Assembly (NCBI RefSeq): GCF_900221005.1
Contig: NZ_OBQI01000003.1
Location: forward strand, 124,001 to 188,000
DNA from: Blastococcus aggregatus
Lineage (GTDB): Bacteria; Actinomycetota; Actinomycetes; Mycobacteriales; Geodermatophilaceae
Direction: 5' to 3'
DNA: 64,000 nt
The position numbers and the translations under genes were made by a program. The stretch's first letter is position 1. The number at the start of each line of letters is the position of its first letter. Positions 25,709 to 34,249 of the stretch are shown in pieces. The notes under the pieces were generated by a model that was not told where the DNA came from, made no database searches, and saw only the letters and a list, made by a program, of their open reading frames with translations.

Positions 25709-28420
25709 TTGAGGCTGAACCTGAGAGCCGTCGAGGAGCGCGTCGCCCGGCTCGGAGGTCGCGAGCTCTATGACCGCGAGTTCATCTTCGATCTACTTCT
25801 CGCGTACGGGAAGCCCCAAGGCAATGTCACGCGCCTGCGCAACGGGTCGTTGAGCGTCGCGTCCGACAAGGCCACCGAGGTGGCGCAGAAGAATGTCGTG
25901 TACTTCAAGGAGACGACGGAGGACCCGCTCGCGGTCATCGATGAGCTGAAGACCTCCCCGGCCGTGGTGCGGTACCGCACCCGCTTCGTGATCGTCACCG
26001 ATTACACCGAGCTCCTGGCTGTCGACACGAAGACCGGCGAAAACTTGATGATCCCGATCCGGGACATCGATCAACACTTCACGTTCTTCCTGCCCTGGGC
26101 GGGGATGGAGAAGGCCCAGTACGTCACCGAGGCCCACGCGGACGTCAAGGCAGCGGAACGGATGGGCAAGCTCTGCGATGAGCTCCTCGTCGCCAACCCC
26201 GGCTTGATGGAGGGGACGCACGGGCGCCATGCGATCAATGTGTTTTTTGCCCGACTGCTGTTCTGCTTCTTTGCCGAGGACACAGAGATCTTCACAAAGA
26301 GCCAGTTCACCAACGCGGTCGGCTCCCACACCCAGGCCGACGGATCGGACGTCGGCGACTTCTTGTTCACGCTGTTCAGGGCCCTCGACACTGAGGACAA
26401 GGCTGACAAACCCACCCACCTGGCCGCGTTCCCATTCGTCAACGGCCGACTCTTCACCATCGCCCCCGAAGACGCGCTGCCGGCCTTCACGAAGTCGGCC
26501 CGCGACCTCCTGATCGCGCTGGGAACGCTCAACTGGAGCAAGATCAACCCCGACATCTTCGGGTCCATGTTCCAGGCAGTCGTCAATCCCCTCGAGCGCA
26601 GCGACCTCGGGCAGCACTACACGTCGGTGCCGAACATCCTCAAGACCATCGAGCCCCTATTTCTCGACGGACTGAGGGATGAGTTCGACGCAGGCTTCGA
26701 CTCAGTTCGCAGGCTCGAGTCGCTTCTGGAGCGGATCAGCGCAATCAAGGTTTTCGACCCCGCTTGTGGGTCTGGGAACTTTCTTGTCATCGCCTACAAG
26801 GAGCTCCGGAAACTTGAGCACGCCATTCTCGAGCGACTCGCCTACCTTCACCCCAAGCACCAGGTGCTGTTCACCGAGTCGAAGATCCACATCGAGAACT
26901 TCTATGGCATTGAGCTAGACGACTTTGCCACGGAGATCGCGATCCTCTCGCTCTGGATCGCAAAGCACCAGATGAACACGGAGTTCAGAGAAAAGTTCAA
27001 CGTTTCCATCCCGCTGATCCCCCTCAAGGAAGCCGGCCAGATCCAGCAGGGCAACGCAGCGCGGGTCGATTGGAACGCAGTCTGCCCCAACGACGACGGC
27101 GAAATCTACTTGATCGGGAACCCGCCATACAAGGGTGCGAAGGCGCAGACTAAGGAGATGAAGGCAGACTTCCCATTCGTCTTCGGAGGGCGCCCCTTCA
27201 ACAAAAACTTGGACTACATCGCCCTCTGGTTCGTGAAGGGAGCGGACTACATTGGGGGCACGAGAGCCGAACTTGCGTTTGTCGCCACCAACTCGGTCTC
27301 TCAGGGCGAGCATGTTGGGCTCATGTTTCCTATGATCTTCGCCGGGGGCATCGAGATCGGGTTCGCTTACACCTCATTCAAGTGGGCGAATAACGCCAGG
27401 CGCAACGCCGGAGTCACGGTCGTGGTCATCGGACTTCGCGTAGCTCGCTCAGGCCCGAAGTACCTATACACCGACGACCTGCAGATCGGTGCGAAGAACA
27501 TCAACGGCTACCTCGCGGACGGCGCGAACATCTTCATCGGCAGGCGTAACAGCCCGCTTGGCGCGAGTCGCCCGGTCATGGTGTTCGGGTCAATGCCTCG
27601 AGCCCGCGGGCTAGTAATCAGCCCCCGCGAGCGGCAGAGGATGATTGACAACGATCCGCTATCCTCCGAGTTCATCAAGGCTTACATTGGCACCAAAGAG
27701 CATGTGGATGGGCTAGAACGATATTGCCTTTGGATCGAAGATGGCCAAGTGGACTTAGCGCGCTCAGTGCCAGCAATCGCGGAGCGCCTTGCACAGGTGA
27801 CAGACGAGCGAGGCAAGAGCGACGCCGGCAGTACGGCTGCCTACGCGGCGAAGCCCCACCGCTTTGTGCAGATCAGCTACAAGCCCACTGACTCAATAAT
27901 CGTCCCCGCGGTGTCGTCCGAGCGACGCGATTATATCCCTATTGGGTACAGGGGCGCCGACACTATAATATCCAATCTCGCCTTCGCCGTCTACGACGCC
28001 GAGCCGTGGGTGTTCGCGCTGATCACGGCGCGGATGCACATAGTCTGGACTCGGGCAGTCGGCGGACAACACGAGTCGCGACTTCGGTACTCGAACACAA
28101 TCGTCTACAACAACTTCCTGGTACCGCCGCTCTCCGACGCGGTGAAGGAGCAGCTCACCGTCATGGCTCTGCGGGTTCTCGACGTCCGCGAGTACCACTG
28201 TGAGAAGACCCTCGCGGAACTGTACGACCCCGAACTGATGCCCGCTGACCTGCGAGCGGCGCACGCCGAGGTCGATGCGCTGGTCGACTCAATATACTCC
28301 AAGCGCAACTACGAGACCGATGAACAACGGTTGTCGGACCTCTTTGCTATGTATGAGGCGATGACTGCCGAGGAGGCCGCAAACGCGCCCGCCAAGAAGC
28401 AGAGGGGTAGGCGCAAGTGA
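25709..28420 (+). CDS. MmeI-like N6-adenine DNA methyltransferase
   Basis: 903-residue methyltransferase. The N-terminal third resembles the MmeI-type domain (VRYRTRFVIVTDYTELLAVDTKTGENL, then FFLPWAGMEKAQY) but shows no clear PD-(D/E)xK nuclease triad. A helical spacer follows. Motif I is FDPACGSGNFLVIAY near residue 349 and motif IV is NPPY near 470, giving an adenine N6 enzyme; the target-recognition part fills the rest. The start is TTG at 25709, preceded by GGAAGAGG. A 9-codon frame from 25683 ends in TGA overlapping this TTG. The gene couples to the helicase by a GTGA overlap, suggesting one restriction-like system of three genes. Confidence 0.85.
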   Translation: MRLNLRAVEERVARLGGRELYDREFIFDLLLAYGKPQGNVTRLRNGSLSVASDKATEVAQKNVVYFKETTEDPLAVIDELKTSPAVVRYRTRFVIVTDYTELLAVDTKTGENLMIPIRDIDQHFTFFLPWAGMEKAQYVTEAHADVKAAERMGKLCDELLVANPGLMEGTHGRHAINVFFARLLFCFFAEDTEIFTKSQFTNAVGSHTQADGSDVGDFLFTLFRALDTEDKADKPTHLAAFPFVNGRLFTIAPEDALPAFTKSARDLLIALGTLNWSKINPDIFGSMFQAVVNPLERSDLGQHYTSVPNILKTIEPLFLDGLRDEFDAGFDSVRRLESLLERISAIKVFDPACGSGNFLVIAYKELRKLEHAILERLAYLHPKHQVLFTESKIHIENFYGIELDDFATEIAILSLWIAKHQMNTEFREKFNVSIPLIPLKEAGQIQQGNAARVDWNAVCPNDDGEIYLIGNPPYKGAKAQTKEMKADFPFVFGGRPFNKNLDYIALWFVKGADYIGGTRAELAFVATNSVSQGEHVGLMFPMIFAGGIEIGFAYTSFKWANNARRNAGVTVVVIGLRVARSGPKYLYTDDLQIGAKNINGYLADGANIFIGRRNSPLGASRPVMVFGSMPRARGLVISPRERQRMIDNDPLSSEFIKAYIGTKEHVDGLERYCLWIEDGQVDLARSVPAIAERLAQVTDERGKSDAGSTAAYAAKPHRFVQISYKPTDSIIVPAVSSERRDYIPIGYRGADTIISNLAFAVYDAEPWVFALITARMHIVWTRAVGGQHESRLRYSNTIVYNNFLVPPLSDAVKEQLTVMALRVLDVREYHCEKTLAELYDPELMPADLRAAHAEVDALVDSIYSKRNYETDEQRLSDLFAMYEAMTAEEAANAPAKKQRGRRK

Positions 28421-30402
28421 GCGAGATCAAGAAGCCACCCAACGTCGTCGACGTCACCTACGCCCGCACGGGCGGCTCAGTGAACACCGACGCGATGGGC
28501 ATGCGCGAGATGCAGCAACGCGTCTTCGCCAAACGCGAAGCGCAGCACCTGCTAGTCAAGGCTCCGCCGGCCTCGGGCAAGTCCCGAGCCCTGATGTTCG
28601 TGGCTCTCGACAAGCTCTACAACCAGGGTCGCAAGAAGGTCATCGTCGCGGTACCAGAGCGGTCGATCGGCGGGTCGTTTGCCTCGACGAGCCTCACCCA
28701 GTTCGGATTCTTCGCAGACTGGGAGGTGAAGCCGGAGCTCAACCTGTGCGACCCAGGCTCCTCGCAGGGCAAGGTCGGCGCCTTCATCAACTTTCTGAAC
28801 GGCCCCCTGGCGGTCCTAATCTGCACGCACGCCACACTGCGTTTCGCCTTCGAGAAGCTAACTCCAGACGCGTTCAACGGCACCGTGCTCGCGATCGACG
28901 AGTTCCACCACGTCTCTGCCGACACCGAAGCCAGTCGACTCGGCGCGCTTCTGCGCGATGTCATGAACGGCTCGGACGTTCACATCGTCGCGATGACCGG
29001 CTCCTACTTTCGCGGCGACTCGGTCCCCGTGCTAGCGGCCGAGGACGAGGCACGCTTCACGCCGGTCACGTTCAACTATTACGACCAGCTAAACGGTTAC
29101 GAGCATCTGCACTCGCTGGGCATCGGCCATCACTTTTACCAGGGCCGGTACACCGAGGCGATCGGTGAGGTCTTCGACCTGAACAAGAAGACAATTATCC
29201 ACATCCCGAACGTGAACTCGGGAGAGTCCACCAAGGACAAGATCGAAGAGGTCGGGTTCATCATCGACTCGATCGGCCACGTCGAGTCCACCGACCCTGA
29301 CACGGGGATCATCAGCATCCGCAGGTCCGACACCGGCGCAATGCTGCGCCTGGCCGACCTCGTGGACGACACGGACCAGAAGAAGCGCGCCGACACCCTG
29401 CACCACCTCTCTACCGTCGCCTCGAAGGACCGGGACGCCGTGGACGTGATCCTGGCCCTCGGGATGGCCAAGGAGGGCTTCGACTGGCCTTTCGCCGAGC
29501 ACGCCCTCACCGTCGGCTATAGAGCATCGCTGACTGAGGTCATCCAGATCATTGGTCGCGTCACCCGTGACTCGCCCGGCAAGGAGCACGCCCAGTTCAC
29601 CAACCTGATTGCCGAGCCGGACGCATCGCAGGGCGAGGTGAAGGTGTCGGTGAACAACATGCTGAAGGCCATCACGGCGTCGCTGCTGATGGAACAAGTA
29701 CTGGCCCAGAACTTCGAGTTCAAGACCAAGCGCAGCGGTGACGACGCTCCAACCCCGCCGAGTGTCATCAAAATCAAGGGATTCAAGGAGCCCAGCTCGG
29801 AGCGGGTCAAGCAGATCGTCGAGACGGACCTCAACGACCTGAAGGCGACCATCCTGCAAGACGACACGTTTGCAAAGGCCGCTGCTGGCTCGGTGGACCC
29901 CCAGACGACCAACAAGGTTCTGATCCCGAAGATCATCCGCGAGCGCTATCCCGACCTAGACGAGTCGCAGGTCGAGGAGTTGCGTCAGCAGGTGGTCGTG
30001 GACTCTGTCATCAAGAACGGCGAAGTCCGCGAAGTGGGCGACAAGCGGTTCATCAGAATGTCGGAGAAGTTCGTGAACATCGACGACATCAACATTAATC
30101 TCATCGACTCCGTCAACCCATTTCAGCGAGCCTTCGAGGTCATCTCCAAGTCCGTCAGGCCTTCCGTACTGCGTATCATCTCGGATGCGATTACCGCGAC
30201 CAGGGTCGAGATCACCGAGGAAGAGACGCTGACTACCTGGCCAAAGATTCAGCAGTGGGCCAAGGTCAACGGGCGCAAGCCAAACGTGCGCTCCGATGAT
30301 CCGACCGAGAAACGGTACGCCGAGGTAGTGCTGTTCCTGCAGAAGAAAAAGCAAGAGCGCGATGCCGCTCAGCGCGATGCCGAGGCTCCGGACGACGTAT
30401 GA
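28417..30402 (+). CDS. DEAD/DEAH-type superfamily 2 helicase of the methyltransferase system
   Basis: 661-residue SF2 ATPase. Walker A is KAPPASGKSRALM near residue 49, motif II is AIDEFHHVS near 160 (a DEFH box), motif III is AMTGSYF, and motifs V and VI are AKEGFDWPFAEHALTVGYR and VIQIIGRVTRD. The C-terminal 250 residues are mostly helical without a known domain. It probably moves along DNA and feeds the nuclease partner. It overlaps the methyltransferase by GTGA and the GIY-YIG gene by ATGA, so the three products are made together. Confidence 0.85.
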   Translation: MSEIKKPPNVVDVTYARTGGSVNTDAMGMREMQQRVFAKREAQHLLVKAPPASGKSRALMFVALDKLYNQGRKKVIVAVPERSIGGSFASTSLTQFGFFADWEVKPELNLCDPGSSQGKVGAFINFLNGPLAVLICTHATLRFAFEKLTPDAFNGTVLAIDEFHHVSADTEASRLGALLRDVMNGSDVHIVAMTGSYFRGDSVPVLAAEDEARFTPVTFNYYDQLNGYEHLHSLGIGHHFYQGRYTEAIGEVFDLNKKTIIHIPNVNSGESTKDKIEEVGFIIDSIGHVESTDPDTGIISIRRSDTGAMLRLADLVDDTDQKKRADTLHHLSTVASKDRDAVDVILALGMAKEGFDWPFAEHALTVGYRASLTEVIQIIGRVTRDSPGKEHAQFTNLIAEPDASQGEVKVSVNNMLKAITASLLMEQVLAQNFEFKTKRSGDDAPTPPSVIKIKGFKEPSSERVKQIVETDLNDLKATILQDDTFAKAAAGSVDPQTTNKVLIPKIIRERYPDLDESQVEELRQQVVVDSVIKNGEVREVGDKRFIRMSEKFVNIDDININLIDSVNPFQRAFEVISKSVRPSVLRIISDAITATRVEITEEETLTTWPKIQQWAKVNGRKPNVRSDDPTEKRYAEVVLFLQKKKQERDAAQRDAEAPDDV

Positions 30403-31592
30403 GCGCCAGCGACGAAGCGGGGTTGGCAGACGCCGTCGTCCCAGCCAGCATCGATGACATCCTCGACTCTGACATCGATGGCCTGCTGGACGGACCTGAG
30501 CGGGCCTTGAAAGTCACCTCAGCCGATCGCCTGAAGCGGGGATTCCTGGAGATCGTTGAGTTCCGACGTGCACACGAGCGGCTCCCGAGCTCTACAACGC
30601 GGGAGATTGCCGAACGCAGGCTCGGCGCCCGGCTCGACGGCATCCTCGCCAGCGAGGAGAAGATCGCTGCACTGAAGCCACTCGACGAGTTTGGTCTCCT
30701 GGAGACACCCGAGGCACCAGCGTCGCTTGACGACCTGCTCGGTGGCGACGACCTAGACCTGCTCGCTGACGAGTCCGGACTGCTGGACGTCTCCGACCTG
30801 CCGGTGCGCCGTCAGACTTACGACAGCGGGAACGCGGCGCGCCGCGAGAAGGCCCAGGATTTCGAGCGGTTCGAGCCGCTCTTTAAGCAGAAGCACGCCG
30901 AGCTGCGTGACGGTGTGAGCAAGCTGCTGCCCTACCCCGGCATGACCCACATCCTCCCTGGGGCCTTCTTCGTCCTCAACGGAGTCATGCTGTTCATCGC
31001 CGAGGTCGGTGAGACCGAATACAAGAAAACGACCGTGAGAGAAAACAAGCGCGAACGGCTCCGCTGCATCTTCGAGAACGGCACCGAATCTTCGATGTAT
31101 CGGCAGTCCCTAGGCATCAGGCTGAGCGACGAGGACGGCCAGATCGTCGTTAGGTCCGAGCCGCCCGAGATCCTGAGCGATGACCAGGTGAGCGGCTACA
31201 TCTACGTGCTTCGGTCCCTCAGCGCGGACCCGCAGATTGCTGGCATCAAGGACCTGTACAAGATCGGCTTTACACGCGGGTCGGTCGAACTCCGAATCAA
31301 GGACGCCGAGAAGTCGCCGACGTATCTGATGGCGCCAGTGGAGGTGGTGGCCAGCTACCGTACCTACAATCTCAAGGCGTCTGCCCTAGAGAACTTGCTG
31401 CACCGAGTCTTCGCAGAAGTCCGCCTCGACATCAGCCAGGTGGATCGCTGGGGCCGCGACTACGACGCGTCGGAGTGGTTTGTGGTCCCGAGGGCCGTGA
31501 TCGACCAGGCCATCGAACTTATCCAGTCAGGAGCGATCGTCCGCTACGTCTATGACGCAACGGCGCAGGGGCTCGTCGAGCGCGGCCAGTAG
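30399..31592 (+). CDS. GIY-YIG nuclease family protein (T5orf172-like)
   Basis: 397-residue protein. The first 130 residues are acidic with repeated DD and DLL clusters (SIDDILDSDIDGLLDG; SLDDLLGGDDLDLL) and may bind the helicase. The middle section has VLNGVMLFIAEVGETEYKK. The C-terminal GIY-YIG domain begins with GYIYVLRSLSA near residue 266 and DLYKIGFTRGSVELRIKDAE near 285, then ALENLLHRVFAEVRLD and a late EWFVVPR segment, the T5orf172 pattern. It is the likely DNA-cutting subunit of the methyltransferase-helicase system. Its stop codon lies inside a 19-bp tandem repeat. Confidence 0.85.
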   Translation: MSASDEAGLADAVVPASIDDILDSDIDGLLDGPERALKVTSADRLKRGFLEIVEFRRAHERLPSSTTREIAERRLGARLDGILASEEKIAALKPLDEFGLLETPEAPASLDDLLGGDDLDLLADESGLLDVSDLPVRRQTYDSGNAARREKAQDFERFEPLFKQKHAELRDGVSKLLPYPGMTHILPGAFFVLNGVMLFIAEVGETEYKKTTVRENKRERLRCIFENGTESSMYRQSLGIRLSDEDGQIVVRSEPPEILSDDQVSGYIYVLRSLSADPQIAGIKDLYKIGFTRGSVELRIKDAEKSPTYLMAPVEVVASYRTYNLKASALENLLHRVFAEVRLDISQVDRWGRDYDASEWFVVPRAVIDQAIELIQSGAIVRYVYDATAQGLVERGQ

Positions 31593-31642
31593 CCATGCCC
31601 GCGACCAGTAGCCATGCCCGCGACCAGTAGCCATGCCCGCGG
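31586..31642 (+). repeat. Tandem repeat, three units of 19 bp
   Basis: The unit CCAGTAGCCATGCCCGCGA occurs at 31586, 31605 and 31624 (the last base differs in the third copy), followed by a 4-base stub. The first unit contains the stop codon of the GIY-YIG gene. There are no spacers, so it is not a CRISPR array. Confidence 0.95.
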
Positions 31643-31950
31643 CCAGCACCGACCTGTAGACGTAGCCGGCCCGGCCCCCGTGAGGCAGCCCGGCCGTGTT
31701 ATGGGTGGGGTGGACTAGCGGTTGTCGCCTGGGTGGGCCGCCAGCAGATCCTTGAGAGTGTCCTCTGACAACTCCATCGCGCCGTTGTAGTGGATGAAGC
31801 ATGAAGCCAGTCGCGCAGCGTTAGGGCGACGGCGGTGCTGAACCCGCAGCTGCTCCAGCGGTTGCCGCGGTCCTCGACCTTCACCGACCCGGCAGGCCCT
31901 GATAACGGGCCTGACATTGCGCCGATGGAGTTTGGCTGGCCGTGCTGGTG
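31643..31950. other. Gene-poor stretch with a possible broken small gene
   Basis: No convincing complete gene. On the minus strand, 31917 to about 31800 reads VKVEDRGNRWSSCGFSTAVA and on to LRDWLH. After a one-base shift, a second frame reads ASCFIHYNGAMELSEDTL, then KDLLAAHPGDNR, and a stop at 31715-31717. This could be a frameshifted protein of about 70 residues. I do not recognise it. Confidence 0.3.
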
Positions 31951-32535
31951 CTACGCAGTTCGGCGCAGGATGTCGTCGATGTGTACCGCGTCCGCTTCGA
32001 TCTGTTCGTCCTTATCGGTCCGCTTGACCACCTGGGCGAGCGCGGTCAGCAGCCAGACCAGGCGCGCGGCTCCATGCGCGGCCAGCAGACACGCGAACAG
32101 GAAGCCCCACACCGACTCCTGCGTCCAGTCAGCAAGCGCTGCAACCCCGGCGGCGACAGCAAGGAACGCGGCCGTGAAGGACACCGCCACCACCGAGACC
32201 CAATTGGCCAGCAGCCGCTGCCCCCCAGCTTGGCGAAGCTTGCGGAAGCGTGGCCCACCGCCGGACAGGCCGAAAATGATCACGACACCGGCGAAGCCGG
32301 CCGTCATCGTGGCCACACCGGCGGCACCGAGGTCGAGGGCCAGCAGAACCTCGTTCTTCACGCTCCCGCCGAGGGCCCTGGGAATGCTCGCGTCGGGCCA
32401 CCACCGTGTAGCGAGCCAGTAGAGGCCCAGCAGCACGCCCGCCGCCAGGTTCACGGCCATGGGGTAGTCCTCGGCCCAGGCCCGGACGCGCTTGGTACCG
32501 GCCTTCACCCGGCGCATCACTGCTTTCTGCCCCAT
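31951..32535 (-). CDS. Four-helix membrane protein, RexB-like effector candidate
   Basis: 194 residues with four membrane segments near residues 26-43, 64-90, 109-133 and 141-168, a basic N terminus, and an acidic cytoplasmic tail (KRTDKDEQIEADAVHIDDIL). The order of features matches lambda RexB: a first helix, a W/P-containing loop (WWPDASIP), a second helix with GVATMTAGFAGVVIIF, a basic RFRKLRQ loop and two more helices. RexB is an ion channel that depolarises the cell on phage infection. The gene starts 5 bases after the RexA-like gene, the same order as rexA-rexB. The assignment rests on layout, not on clear sequence identity. Confidence 0.5.
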   Translation of the reverse strand: MGQKAVMRRVKAGTKRVRAWAEDYPMAVNLAAGVLLGLYWLATRWWPDASIPRALGGSVKNEVLLALDLGAAGVATMTAGFAGVVIIFGLSGGGPRFRKLRQAGGQRLLANWVSVVAVSFTAAFLAVAAGVAALADWTQESVWGFLFACLLAAHGAARLVWLLTALAQVVKRTDKDEQIEADAVHIDDILRRTA

Positions 32536-32540
32536 GTCAC

Positions 32541-33449
32541 CTACAGCTGACGCCGACGGAACTCCTCGATGGCCCCCTGGATACCAGTGAGCACTGACTC
32601 TTCCGACGGCTCCCGACCCTCGGGGACCTCAAAGCTCGCCGGGAACGAAACGCGGTCCTCGAAGAGGTTGTGCTGCTCCACATGGAAGCCGTCGTCATCC
32701 TCAACCTGCATGCTGACCACAGCCTTCTCCGCCCAGGAGCCCCTGGCGATGGCCTGAGCGGTGTTGAGCAGGGCACTCCGCCAGCCCTGACTGCCGGTCC
32801 TGTGGCCAAAGCTCCACGTCATCTCCAGGGACATCTCGTCAGTCGTGTCCTCCGAGGCCGACTCGATGGCGCGGCCGACTTCACCGGGGAGATCGCTGGG
32901 GACCTCCGTGCCCGGCGCGATCTTGACGTTGAGCTTCGTCGCCCCGGATGCGCCAAGAAGGCGCTCGAGGATCTGCTCGTCGATGAACGGCCTGAGCTCA
33001 AAGTGGTCCGGGGTTTGGATCATGTCGAAGATGTGGTTCAGCCACGCCTCGATGGCCTGGATGCGCGTCGCGCCGCTGGTCGGCCGCATGACCGCGATGA
33101 TGTTGCGAGATCGGATGGGCACCACGTACGTGGGCTCCGAGATTAGGTCGCCGACCTGCGCGGGCTTCAGCGGACCGATCCAGCCCTTCCCCGGACGGTA
33201 GCTGTCGGGGTGATCCGCACGAGGTCGAAGCCGGCCGAAGTAGACGTAGTCAATCGCCGGGTGCACGCCGAGGCGAGCTTCCCCGAAGTAGCTGACCGAG
33301 TTGTAGCGGCACTCCCTGTTGTTCGGGCTCAGAGTGTCCGCGCGCTCGCGGACCCTTTTCCAGAAGTCGCCCTTGATCTCGGACCGGGTCCCGTTGCCCT
33401 GCACGAGCACCGGCTCGTAGAAGCGCACCTGCTTGCGCACCGTCGTCAC
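32541..33449 (-). CDS. RexA-like sensor candidate, partner of the membrane protein
   Basis: 302-residue soluble protein without signal or membrane segments. I do not recognise a named domain. Its size (RexA is 279 residues), the position before a four-helix membrane protein, and some mid-protein features recall RexA: a strand VPIRSRNIIAVMRPTSGAT, a helix, FELRPFIDEQILERLLGA, then TKLNVKIAP. The start is GTG at 33449 with GGGGAG upstream. Two-gene RexAB-like exclusion systems are known in prophages of actinobacterial phages. If correct, the protein senses phage replication and opens the channel. An unrelated accessory protein remains possible. Confidence 0.45.
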   Translation of the reverse strand: MTTVRKQVRFYEPVLVQGNGTRSEIKGDFWKRVRERADTLSPNNRECRYNSVSYFGEARLGVHPAIDYVYFGRLRPRADHPDSYRPGKGWIGPLKPAQVGDLISEPTYVVPIRSRNIIAVMRPTSGATRIQAIEAWLNHIFDMIQTPDHFELRPFIDEQILERLLGASGATKLNVKIAPGTEVPSDLPGEVGRAIESASEDTTDEMSLEMTWSFGHRTGSQGWRSALLNTAQAIARGSWAEKAVVSMQVEDDDGFHVEQHNLFEDRVSFPASFEVPEGREPSEESVLTGIQGAIEEFRRRQL

Positions 33450-33546
33450 TGCCCAGCTCCCCGATCGGACTCCGGTGCACTCTAGATAGGACGGCGATAT
33501 CCGGGACTGCGGCGTTACGCAAACGTGGCCTGCTCGACGGCCAGCG

Positions 33547-33768
33547 TCACGCGTGCTCCGTCACCACGTACTCGGTCGGAGCAATCCGCGGCTGCGCCAC
33601 CCGGACCCGGGACCCGACGGCGAGAGGCCCGTCGTCCAGGCGGCGAACCGAGGTCACCGTCGGCGCCCACTCCGGCCGCCGCTCGACCTCGCGCAGCACC
33701 TCCCAGACCGGCTCGACGGAGGCCTCGACGTCGATCCTGGCGCTCTGCCCCCCGCGGCCATCCTGCGC
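33547..33768 (-). pseudogene. SRPBCC family fragment
   Basis: A 73-codon frame without a start codon, bounded by stops at 33769-33771 and 33547-33549. It reads SARIDVEASVEPVWEVLREV, ERRPEWAPTVTSVRRLDDGP and LAVGSRVRVAQPRIAPTEYV, ending in VTEHA. This is the first half of a polyketide-cyclase/START-type protein; the second half of the fold is missing. It differs from the intact SRPBCC gene at 16,576 and appears to be captured debris. Confidence 0.65.
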
Positions 33769-33771
33769 CTA

Positions 33772-34249
33772 ATCGCTACTGAAGCTTGACCAAGATCAAG
33801 TGCCACACACCTCATGCACTTGCGGCGAGAAGGTCGCCTATTGCATCTACTGGGACTCGCACCACAGCAGTGAGACGCCGGCATCTCGAGTATTGCTGCA
33901 GCTCAGCGCACCCGTGGTCGTGCCCGAGTCGGTCGCATCTCGGACAACCAAGCGCCTTCTGGTAGCCGACCTTCCTGCCAACCTGGTGCGCGTCCTCATC
34001 CGTCAGATGCCCCGGTCCATTCCCGGGCAGAGGTGCAGCAACGCGACCGGCCCGACGGTCGTCGTGCATCCCCGGCGCCTGCACGGAACCGCTGGCCACC
34101 ACGATCCCTCCTGCCGGGCCGTAAGGAGCCAGACCCGCGACGGCGCTTTCCCGCACCGATGAGCCGCGAGTAAGTGGAGAAGGCAGCCGAACAGGAGAAC
34201 TACGCGAGAAGCACTGGAGGTCTCGTTCCTACCGTCCGCAGCCGTGGTG
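33772..34249. other. Non-coding stretch upstream of the relaxase gene
   Basis: About 480 bases. Open frames exist on both strands, but none shows a domain, a ribosome site or a family pattern. As the region just before the relaxase gene it is a reasonable place for the origin of transfer, but I could not pick out a nic motif by eye. Confidence 0.4.

Noticed and set aside
25045-25773. A 242-residue plus-strand frame across the debris region
   Set aside because: Only a short transposase-like piece is recognisable. The remainder runs antisense to the CpaF fragment and into the methyltransferase start.
31586-31642. Possible CRISPR array
   Set aside because: The three units are directly adjacent with no spacers, and no cas genes are present.
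33800-34162. A 120-residue plus-strand frame before the relaxase
   Set aside because: No domain, no ribosome site and an overlapping frame of equal length on the other strand.
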